Shown here: positions 1 to 5,372 of the stretch, one piece after another
Position numbering within the stretch: the stretch's first letter is position 1
How the letters are laid out: each line of letters starts with the position of its first letter
Assembly (NCBI GenBank): GCA_937968035.1
Contig: CALBTS010000967.1
Span: 1 to 5,372, forward strand
Reading direction: 5' to 3'
Source of the DNA: an uncultured Methanomethylovorans sp.
GTDB lineage: Archaea; Halobacteriota; Methanosarcinia; Methanosarcinales; Methanosarcinaceae
Length of the DNA: 5,372 nt
Notes under the pieces: model-generated
The model's database searches: none
What the model was told of the DNA's origin: nothing
What the model saw: only the letters and a program-made list of their open reading frames with translations
Program-made: the position numbers and the translations under genes

Positions 1-1737
1 AGTTGCATCATCAGCCCTTACAAGCAGCATTCCCATGTTCTCTGCAGTCTTTATCAGACCTATTATGTGCAGTACATCTGCCGCATCCTGAAGAGAGATA
101 CCCCCGATGTTGGCTTCAACAGTAAAACCACCACTCGTGCAGGGAGAAACACCGCCTACAGATTCCACACTGAAACTTTCATTGACTATCGGAACATCGT
201 GCTGGATCCCGATCTCTTCTGCAAGCTTGAGCATTTTAGGAGGGAGCTCTTTCCATCTCCATAATCCATGTTCTATGAATGCTTCAGGCAAGCCTTTCTT
301 GCTGCCCCATTCCAGCAGATACGTATGCCAGCGTGCATGAAGGTCAGGGTGCAGCCGGGAAAAGATCTGATATTCAGCAGACAGGGAAGCAGGACACAGA
401 TAACAGCCCACTCTTTCGAACCCAAGATCATAAAGAGGATTGTAGTCAAGCTTTTTTCCATATATGTACAGCCATACTTCGATCGCCCTCCAATCGCGGA
501 TAGGGAAAATATTGAGCTGTGCAGGCACAAAGGGGTTCTTCTCACTTGCAGAAATGGAAGCCCTGGAAAAAGATTCGTATCTTCTCTTGCCGTCCACAGT
601 AAGGCATACCTGCCCTTCACCTGAAGATTCATCTATAAGCCTGTTGGCAGGTGCCAGCTTGCATACCTTGCAACACCAGCGCATATCCTTGGCAGGAGGA
701 CCGAATCTTTCAAGGTTCTCCCAGAAAGCATCCCCTGCAGCTGATTCTTTTAATTCGATCCCCCGGCTGGAACAGAAATTCCGTGCAAATTCCACTGTTT
801 CAGGAAACTCAATGCCTGTGTTCAGAAAAAAAGCCCTGACGTCCCTGCCTTTAAGAGCATTTACTGTCAGATCAAGCACTACAAGGCTATCCTTCCCGCC
901 GCTGAAGGAAACGTGGACAGGCAGGTCCCTGTATTCCCTGCGACTGGCAACGCCCTTGATCACATTGGCAGCGTCCCTGGATATTTTCTCCATGTGACCT
1001 GTATTTGCCTTTATTACATCCTGCATGGAAGCAATAAGCGGTTTCAGTGAAACTTTGCTTCCGTCAAGCTTCCTCACCCTTAATACAGCATCTTGTGAGC
1101 TTTTAAGGTGTGTATGGTCCGAAAGGGATATGCCAAAACCTATAAGATTACCACACCTTATCAGAACAGTATCTCCCTTTTTTATATCTTCTGTGAAATT
1201 TAGGATTTGCTCAGCTTTTACCTTCTTGCCGCTAAGATGGCTGGAAGCCTTCCTTAGAACGATTGTCTTATTAGTAGTATGCTCTGCCAGCACCTTTGCA
1301 CCTTCAACGGACAGGTCGAAAACATATCCAAGGGACTTCATATCAAAACGCAGTACCCCAAAGTGCAAACCATCAACTATAATTTCATCTGTCCTGTCGT
1401 CGCCCGTGGTTTTGTTAAGTAACACTATCCTGTCCCCAATGGGATCACATCCGAAAGCCGATAACAAAAGATCGCTGATCAGTTCCTTTTCATAGGGTGA
1501 ACAGAACCTTATGTCTCCGGGAGGCGACAGATCAAGATGGATGCCCTGCGCCTTGCAGATATCACACACGGACCTTAACAGAGGTACATTGCAATGCGTA
1601 CACCAGAAAATATGATGCTGCAGATCACCACCATGCTGTTTCCATGATCTCAAAGGTCTTGATCGGACCTGCGAACGAACACTTTTTCCAGTATGATGCT
1701 GTCCTTTAGCTGTCGAATATTTATTTTCGGGTCTCAT
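1..1737 (-). CDS. PAPS reductase-like PP-loop protein with zinc ribbon and PUA domain (3' end outside window)
   Basis: Reading the minus strand from ATG at 1737 gives 579 codons with no stop; the C-terminus lies beyond the left edge. Visible domains: a basic, His-rich leader (residues 1-42); a zinc ribbon with C46-x2-C49 and C58-x2-C61, followed by a PPGDIRF motif (72-78); a PUA-like region at about 117-222; then a PP-loop/PAPS reductase domain from about 270, with nucleotide-binding loop SGGKDS (279-284). C355-C356 and C445-x2-C448 form the CC/CxxC pattern that binds [4Fe-4S] in APS reductases. A PCTSGG motif (532-537) opens a further C-terminal region; family members I recall end in a ferredoxin-like segment, which cannot be seen here. 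Such proteins are usually annotated as PAPS reductase, but the PUA domain (RNA-binding in other proteins) suggests RNA thiolation; the true substrate is unknown. The start is uncertain: there is no Shine-Dalgarno, an in-frame stop at 1773-1771 limits upstream extension, and no other ATG occurs before the zinc ribbon. Domain family is confident; function is not. Confidence 0.8.
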   Translation of the reverse strand, partial: MRPENKYSTAKGQHHTGKSVRSQVRSRPLRSWKQHGGDLQHHIFWCTHCNVPLLRSVCDICKAQGIHLDLSPPGDIRFCSPYEKELISDLLLSAFGCDPIGDRIVLLNKTTGDDRTDEIIVDGLHFGVLRFDMKSLGYVFDLSVEGAKVLAEHTTNKTIVLRKASSHLSGKKVKAEQILNFTEDIKKGDTVLIRCGNLIGFGISLSDHTHLKSSQDAVLRVRKLDGSKVSLKPLIASMQDVIKANTGHMEKISRDAANVIKGVASRREYRDLPVHVSFSGGKDSLVVLDLTVNALKGRDVRAFFLNTGIEFPETVEFARNFCSSRGIELKESAAGDAFWENLERFGPPAKDMRWCCKVCKLAPANRLIDESSGEGQVCLTVDGKRRYESFSRASISASEKNPFVPAQLNIFPIRDWRAIEVWLYIYGKKLDYNPLYDLGFERVGCYLCPASLSAEYQIFSRLHPDLHARWHTYLLEWGSKKGLPEAFIEHGLWRWKELPPKMLKLAEEIGIQHDVPIVNESFSVESVGGVSPCTSGGFTVEANIGGISLQDAADVLHIIGLIKTAENMGMLLVRADDAT

Positions 1738-1749
1738 TGTGGTCCAGTT

Positions 1750-1783
1750 AAAAAAAATGAATGACCGTGATCATGCGGTCATT
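1750..1783 (-). terminator. Hairpin plus T8 tract after gltA
   Basis: On the minus strand, AATGACCG (1783-1776) pairs perfectly with CGGTCATT (1767-1760) around an 8-nt loop (CATGATCA). Two bases later comes an uninterrupted run of eight T (1757-1750). The left arm of the stem contains the TGA stop codon of gltA. In archaea a T-run alone can terminate transcription, so this should end the sudB-gltA transcript. It sits only 12 bases before the ATG of the next gene. The stem-loop could instead, or also, be a palindromic protein-binding site for that gene. Confidence 0.6.
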
Positions 1784-3152
1784 TTTTACCAAGGTAATCG
1801 TTGATGGTCTGAGCCGCCAGTTTTCCTGCACCCATGGCACTTATCACAGTTGCAGCACCGGTTACCACGTCACCACCTGCACATACACCGGGAAGGGAGC
1901 TCATACCTGAATCATCAACAACGATAGTGCCTTTTGAAGTAGACTCCAGGCCATCGGACCCGGAGAATATGATCGGGTTAGGAGATGTGCCTATAGCGAT
2001 TATCACAGTATCGGCTTCGATCTGATGTTCTGAACCTTTCACAGACACAGGTCTTCTGCGACCTGAAGCATCAGGTTCACCAAGCTCCATCCTGATGCAT
2101 TCCACGCTTTTGACATTCATTTTATCGTCGCCCAGAATGCGAACTGGATTGGTGAGCAATCTGAAGATAATGCCTTCTTCTTTAGCATTCTCCACTTCTT
2201 CCCTACGGGCTGGCAGTTCATCCTCACTGCGGCGGTATACGATGCTAACCTCATCAGCACTTAGCCTCAGGGCACACCTTGCAGCATCCATTGCCACGTT
2301 TCCTCCGCCAACAACTATGACCTTCTTACCTCGCTTTATAGGAGTATCATAATCAGGGAAAAGGAAAGCCTTCATAAGGTTCACACGGGTCAGGAACTCG
2401 TTGGCTGAATATACTCCATTGAGGTTCTCCCCTTCGATACCCATGAAATTAGGAAGTCCTGCACCTGTTCCTAAAAATACTGCATCGAACTCATCCCTCA
2501 GTTCATCCAGCGTTTTGATCTTGCCGATGACGTAATCCACCTTTATGTCAACACCAAGCTGCTTTATATAGCCTACTTCCTGCCGGACAATAGCCTTTGG
2601 CAGGCGGAACTCAGGGATGCCGTAGGTAAGTACTCCTCCCGGTTCATGAAGTGATTCAAAGATCGTCACAGAATGCCCTGCCTTCGCAAGATCAGCAGCT
2701 GCTGTAAGCCCTGCCGGGCCGGAACCCACCACAGCCACGTTTTTGCCTGTGGACTTCACTTTATGCGGTGCTGCGACACCTCGGGTACTCTCATGATCTG
2801 CAGCAAAACGTTCAAGGCGGCCAATGGCTATAGGTTGGCCTTTCTTTGCAAGCACACAGTACTGTTCACATTGCACTTCCTGAGGGCAGACACGCCCACA
2901 TACCGCAGGAAGGGCGTTCGTTAGCTTTATGGTCCTGATGGCCTCATCGAAATCCCTTTCAGTGATAGAGGCAATGAAAGAAGGAATGTCGATGTTCACA
3001 GGACAGCCTTGAACACATTTTGGGTCCTTGCATTGCAGGCAGCGTGCGGCCTCGGCAACAGCCTGTTCTTCAGTATAACCCAGCGCCACCTCATTGAAGT
3101 TCCTGCGCCTTTCTTCCGGGTCCTGTAATGGCATGGGCTGTCTTTCTGCCAT
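1779..3152 (-). CDS. gltA: NADPH-dependent glutamate synthase small-subunit-like / NfnB-SudA flavoprotein large subunit
   Basis: 457 residues, complete. This is a soluble FAD, NAD(P)H and iron-sulfur oxidoreductase of the GltD-like family. Two N-terminal cysteine sets bind [4Fe-4S] clusters: C38-x2-C41-x4-C46-x3-C50 and C85-x3-C89-x5-C95-x3-C99. The FAD Rossmann loop is G143-x-G145-x2-G148 with acidic E166, followed by PGGVLTYGIPEFRLPK (171-186). The second dinucleotide fold has GGGNVAMDAAR (282-292), then YRR and ELPARREE (306-308, 312-319). The C-terminal CAGGDVVTGAATV stretch contacts FAD in this family. An alternative ATG at 3176 would add eight residues and overlap sudB by 25 bases; the ATG at 3152 is preferred because GGAGGTG stands seven bases before it and it overlaps the sudB stop as TAATG. 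Archaeal members are often labelled glutamate synthase, but next to a SudB/NfnA gene the better reading is the large subunit of an Nfn/Sud complex moving electrons between NAD(P)H and ferredoxin or polysulfide. Fold and cofactors are near certain; the physiological reaction is inferred. Confidence 0.95.
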   Translation of the reverse strand: MAERQPMPLQDPEERRRNFNEVALGYTEEQAVAEAARCLQCKDPKCVQGCPVNIDIPSFIASITERDFDEAIRTIKLTNALPAVCGRVCPQEVQCEQYCVLAKKGQPIAIGRLERFAADHESTRGVAAPHKVKSTGKNVAVVGSGPAGLTAAADLAKAGHSVTIFESLHEPGGVLTYGIPEFRLPKAIVRQEVGYIKQLGVDIKVDYVIGKIKTLDELRDEFDAVFLGTGAGLPNFMGIEGENLNGVYSANEFLTRVNLMKAFLFPDYDTPIKRGKKVIVVGGGNVAMDAARCALRLSADEVSIVYRRSEDELPARREEVENAKEEGIIFRLLTNPVRILGDDKMNVKSVECIRMELGEPDASGRRRPVSVKGSEHQIEADTVIIAIGTSPNPIIFSGSDGLESTSKGTIVVDDSGMSSLPGVCAGGDVVTGAATVISAMGAGKLAAQTINDYLGKK

Positions 3153-3994
3153 TACTGTCCACCTCCGCAGGTACATTCATGCTTCTTGATGGAAATGCCC
3201 TCTTCATCTCTGTAAACTGCAAGGCGGCTCATGAGCAAATTGAAATCTACCTTATGGGCATCGAACTCAGGCCCGTCCACACAGGCAAACTTGGTTTTAC
3301 CGTCAACAGAAACACGGCAACCTCCACACATGCCCGTACCATCGATCATTATGGGATTTAAACTTACAATGGTATGGATCCCGAAAGGCTTTGTCACCCC
3401 TGCCACTGCCCTCATCATTATGGGCGGTCCGATGGCCACTACCCGATCCACATGTTCTCCATTTTGTAGCAGTTTCTGGAGCACATCGGTTACAAAACCA
3501 TGATGGCCTTTGGTACCGTCATCGGTACATATAAGTAATTCATCACTCACAGCCCGCATCTCTTCTTCAAGGATCAGCAAATTTTCGCTCCGGGCACCTA
3601 TGATGGTCATTACTTTATTACCTGCGGCCTTGTAGGCCTTCGCCTGGGGATAAGCAGGGGCCACGCCCACTCCCCCTCCCACCATCACAACAGTGCCGAG
3701 CTTTTCGATCTCAGAAGGAGTACCCAGCGGCCCTACGAAATCCTGAAGCTCGTCCTGAGCATTCAGTGTGGCCAGTTGTTTGGTCGTCTTTCCCATCTCC
3801 TGGAAAATAATGGTCACAGAACCTTCTTCAACATTATAATCTGCAATTGTGAGAGGGATCCTTTCACTTTGCTCATCGATCCTGATTATCACGAACTGCC
3901 CGGGCTTTGCAGCTCTTGCCACATCGGGTGCGAACACCTTCATCAGATGCACCTGGTGTACCATATCCCGTTTCTCAATTATCCTGTATGACAT
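3152..3994 (-). CDS. sudB: Sulfide dehydrogenase / NfnA-type FAD and [2Fe-2S] small subunit
   Basis: 280 residues, complete, close to the usual length of SudB/NfnA proteins. A ferredoxin-NADP reductase-like FAD domain comes first (PGQFV at 31-35, flavin motif RIPLTIAD at 45-52), then an NAD(P)-binding domain with the glycine-rich GGGVGVAP (106-113). A C-terminal cluster motif follows: D218-x4-C223-x2-C226-x11-C238. The Asp plus three Cys set matches the unusual Asp(Cys)3 [2Fe-2S] site known from Pyrococcus furiosus sulfide dehydrogenase and Thermotoga NfnA. The tail ends in HECTCGGGQ, with two further cysteines. The chosen ATG has GTGAT (4002-3998) three bases upstream, complementary to the 3' end of archaeal 16S rRNA; an in-frame TTG at 4009 would add only five residues. 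The stop overlaps the gltA start by one base, so the subunits are probably translationally coupled in equal amounts. PyrK and other dihydroorotate dehydrogenase electron-transfer subunits are related, but no pyrD lies nearby. Confidence 0.93.
   Translation of the reverse strand: MSYRIIEKRDMVHQVHLMKVFAPDVARAAKPGQFVIIRIDEQSERIPLTIADYNVEEGSVTIIFQEMGKTTKQLATLNAQDELQDFVGPLGTPSEIEKLGTVVMVGGGVGVAPAYPQAKAYKAAGNKVMTIIGARSENLLILEEEMRAVSDELLICTDDGTKGHHGFVTDVLQKLLQNGEHVDRVVAIGPPIMMRAVAGVTKPFGIHTIVSLNPIMIDGTGMCGGCRVSVDGKTKFACVDGPEFDAHKVDFNLLMSRLAVYRDEEGISIKKHECTCGGGQ
3160..3166 (-). promoter_or_regulatory. Strong Shine-Dalgarno for gltA
   Basis: GGAGGTG on the minus strand lies inside the last codons of sudB, seven bases before the ATG at 3152. 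It decides the gltA start in favour of 3152 over the ATG at 3176, which is upstream of this site and has no comparable signal. Confidence 0.85.
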
Positions 3995-3997
3995 TTG

Positions 3998-4002
3998 ATC
4001 AC
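3998..4002 (-). promoter_or_regulatory. Probable Shine-Dalgarno for sudB
   Basis: GTGAT on the minus strand matches the GGTGAT part of the archaeal Shine-Dalgarno consensus, three bases before the ATG at 3994. It supports that ATG over the TTG at 4009. The match is short, so confidence is moderate. Confidence 0.5.
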
Positions 4003-4092
4003 GTTTCAAACTGGATTGGAGGATTATGGTGCATAGGATAATATTAATAGTACTTAAGAATTCAGTTGAGACTTAGTAAAAATTAGATGTAT

Positions 4093-4102
4093 CATATATA
4101 AG
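4093..4102 (-). promoter_or_regulatory. Archaeal box A (TATA) promoter for sudB-gltA
   Basis: CTTATATATG on the minus strand closely matches the archaeal box A. Transcription would be expected to start about 25 bases downstream, near 4072, giving a leader of roughly 75-80 bases before sudB. It lies in the 151-bp spacer after the glycosyltransferase stop, where a promoter is expected. A weaker AT-rich element, TTAATATTA near 4048-4040, could be an alternative and would give a leader of about 25 bases. The spacer also holds short T-runs (for example T5 at 4082-4078), but I see no convincing hairpin terminator for the glycosyltransferase. Confidence 0.6.
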
Positions 4103-4145
4103 TAGAAAAGACGAGATTTTTATTATCAGTTCATAACAGACTATA

Positions 4146-5372
4146 TCACACTTTGGGAGTCAATATGTATACATTGGTAATGATATTTACCACATCAGTA
4201 TTTTCTCCGAGCCAATTGAGAGCAGTTCCATTAGGATTTGCTGCGTTGATGTCTCCTGTAAGCACAAAGAAAGTGGTATTTTTATGCTCATGCACAATGT
4301 TGTCCAATTCCTGCTGACTATACCCAGACCCTTGTAGATAGGTCCCATCAGTAGAATTATCATAATAGAAACTAAGTGGCTTTGAGATGTAACCTGGAAG
4401 TGGCACGATTGCATCTCCCTGCCGGGTAATGGTAGTAATATAAGATGCCACATTCCTCCAATCTTCTTTTTGAGGAGAAGGATAGTAGTTTACAATGGGA
4501 CTCAGGGCACTTAAAAAGAAAATAGATACAAATGCTATCGTCAGAACTTGCTGCTTTTTCTCTGAGAACTTCCTGTTACTTTTTGGTACAGTGTTCACAG
4601 AGAATATGAAACTGGAAGTCGCAGTCAAACCACGTGAAATTATAAGCAGATAAGCAGGCAGGATGAATAGAAGGTACCTGGGATGAAAGGGCATTATGTC
4701 TGACAGATAATAACTGACTATAACTGGAAGAACGAACCACGAACAAAGCAAAACGGCCTGCCTGCGATTAGATAGGATAACCGCTATGATACCTAAAACA
4801 AAAAAAGTCAGATAAAGAAGAGACGGGGATGGGGAAAGCGTAAGATGGGACAACAAGCTTGCAATAAAATAAGTCTGATCTATACCCCATGTCACATCCC
4901 CACCTACCCGTGAAGCTGCCTGTTCGAAAAATACCTGAATGCGGGGAATAATAAGAACTATGATGGAAGCTACACTGATAAAAAAAACCTTTATCTGCGG
5001 TAAGACCTCCGAGCTAAAACGCAGTTTTCTGCCTTTATAAGAAAACAAGAGAATTGTGAAAAATAGTATTTCTACGGGAAATATGAAAAAGCCAAAATAA
5101 TGAGTATAAATGTTCAGCACTGTGAAAACAATGAACAAAAACCAGAAACTATTGCGCTTATCCTCAATGGCCGCATAAAAAAAGAAAATAGAACCAAGGG
5201 TCAGAAATACCATCATTGAGTACATCCTTGCCTCCTGAGAATAGTAGATATGCGACAAGGAGATAGAAAGCAAAAAAGAACTGATAAGACCTTCTTTTAC
5301 GGTGAACAGACGTGTTCCAAGCATATAGAGTAGTGGAATAGCAACTATCCCGAACACCATGGATGGAAAACG
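4146..5372 (-). CDS. Polytopic membrane glycosyltransferase, GT39/COG5305 type (5' end outside window)
   Basis: 408 residues up to the TGA at 4148-4146. The frame stays open to the right edge: codons before the ATG at 5360 read RFPS, the conserved lead-in of this family (RxPS before the second half), so that ATG is internal and the N-terminus is missing. The family's acidic catalytic loop, expected near the N-terminus, is therefore not visible. Motifs seen are SQEARMYSM in the first third and HPRYLLFILPAY before the last helices. About ten hydrophobic segments can be counted, followed by a soluble tail of about 110 residues starting near QKEDWRNVASYI, a motif I associate with COG5305 proteins. 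Members transfer sugars from lipid-phosphate donors (dolichyl or polyprenyl phosphate) on the outer membrane face; donor and acceptor cannot be told here. The gene is clearly AT-rich: bases 5041-5100 hold 16 G+C of 60, against 37 of 60 at 2701-2760 (contrasting examples, not averages). No other glycosylation gene is visible, and a functional link to sudB-gltA is unlikely. Confidence 0.85.
   Translation of the reverse strand, partial: RFPSMVFGIVAIPLLYMLGTRLFTVKEGLISSFLLSISLSHIYYSQEARMYSMMVFLTLGSIFFFYAAIEDKRNSFWFLFIVFTVLNIYTHYFGFFIFPVEILFFTILLFSYKGRKLRFSSEVLPQIKVFFISVASIIVLIIPRIQVFFEQAASRVGGDVTWGIDQTYFIASLLSHLTLSPSPSLLYLTFFVLGIIAVILSNRRQAVLLCSWFVLPVIVSYYLSDIMPFHPRYLLFILPAYLLIISRGLTATSSFIFSVNTVPKSNRKFSEKKQQVLTIAFVSIFFLSALSPIVNYYPSPQKEDWRNVASYITTITRQGDAIVPLPGYISKPLSFYYDNSTDGTYLQGSGYSQQELDNIVHEHKNTTFFVLTGDINAANPNGTALNWLGENTDVVNIITNVYILTPKV

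Noticed and set aside
273..632. Minus-strand open frame of 119 codons
   Set aside because: It overlaps the PP-loop gene in another frame on the same strand; the real frame is continuous through this stretch and carries the CxxC motif.
464..1495. Plus-strand open frames at 464-997 (177 codons) and 1025-1495 (156 codons)
   Set aside because: They run antisense to the PP-loop gene, whose minus-strand frame has clear zinc ribbon, PP-loop and cysteine motifs. Their translations are Ser/Pro/Leu-rich, without recognisable domains.
2095..2924. Plus-strand open frames opposite gltA
   Set aside because: They are antisense to a gene with unambiguous cofactor motifs, and are short and low-complexity.
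1779..3176. gltA starting at ATG 3176
   Set aside because: It would overlap sudB by 25 bases and ignore the strong GGAGGTG placed for the ATG at 3152; the added residues (MYLRRWTV) do not resemble the family N-terminus.
3995..4145. Riboswitch or small RNA in the spacer before sudB
   Set aside because: The stretch is AT-rich, with only short palindromes (CTTAAG, GAATTC) and no extended pairing or known aptamer sequence that I can recognise.
4187..4453. Minus-strand open frame of 88 codons inside the glycosyltransferase gene
   Set aside because: It is a shifted-frame shadow of the C-terminal tail, with no ribosome binding site or recognisable domain.
4146..5360. Glycosyltransferase treated as complete from ATG 5360
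   Set aside because: The frame stays open to the window edge, the preceding codons read the family motif RFPS, and the N-terminal catalytic region would be missing.

Overview
The window looks like archaeal chromosome, most probably from a methanogen of the Methanosarcinales. The reasons are a clear archaeal box A (CTTATATA on the minus strand), a GGAGGTG ribosome binding site, an Nfn/Sud-type flavoprotein pair, and an archaeal-style fusion of zinc ribbon, PUA domain and PAPS-reductase-like PP-loop domain. The lineage is inferred from protein style and was not tested by any search. All four supported genes lie on the minus strand, so transcription runs from right to left. I found no supported gene on the plus strand, and no RNA gene, CRISPR array or insertion sequence.

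In transcription order: (1) 5372-4146 is the 3' part of a polytopic membrane glycosyltransferase of the GT39/COG5305 type. Its N-terminus lies beyond the right edge. It is visibly more AT-rich than the rest of the window. (2) 4145-3995 is a 151-bp spacer carrying the likely promoter of the next two genes. (3) 3994-3152 encodes the small FAD/[2Fe-2S] subunit (SudB/NfnA type). (4) 3152-1779 encodes the large FAD/[4Fe-4S] subunit (GltA/SudA/NfnB type), joined to it by a TAATG stop/start overlap. (5) A hairpin followed by eight T residues overlaps the gltA stop codon and looks like a terminator. (6) 1737-1 is a 3'-truncated PP-loop protein of the PAPS reductase family; 579 codons are visible.

The two flavoprotein subunits should form one soluble complex that passes electrons between NAD(P)H and ferredoxin, and possibly polysulfide, as in Thermotoga NfnAB and Pyrococcus sulfide dehydrogenase. 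The next gene belongs to a sulfur-chemistry family, but its zinc ribbon and PUA domain suggest an RNA substrate, such as RNA thiolation, rather than free PAPS. Whether the three share a sulfur-related role is inference from proximity; the terminator between them argues for separate transcription. The membrane glycosyltransferase is probably unrelated in function. No wholly new system is evident. The PP-loop protein is the least understood element here.
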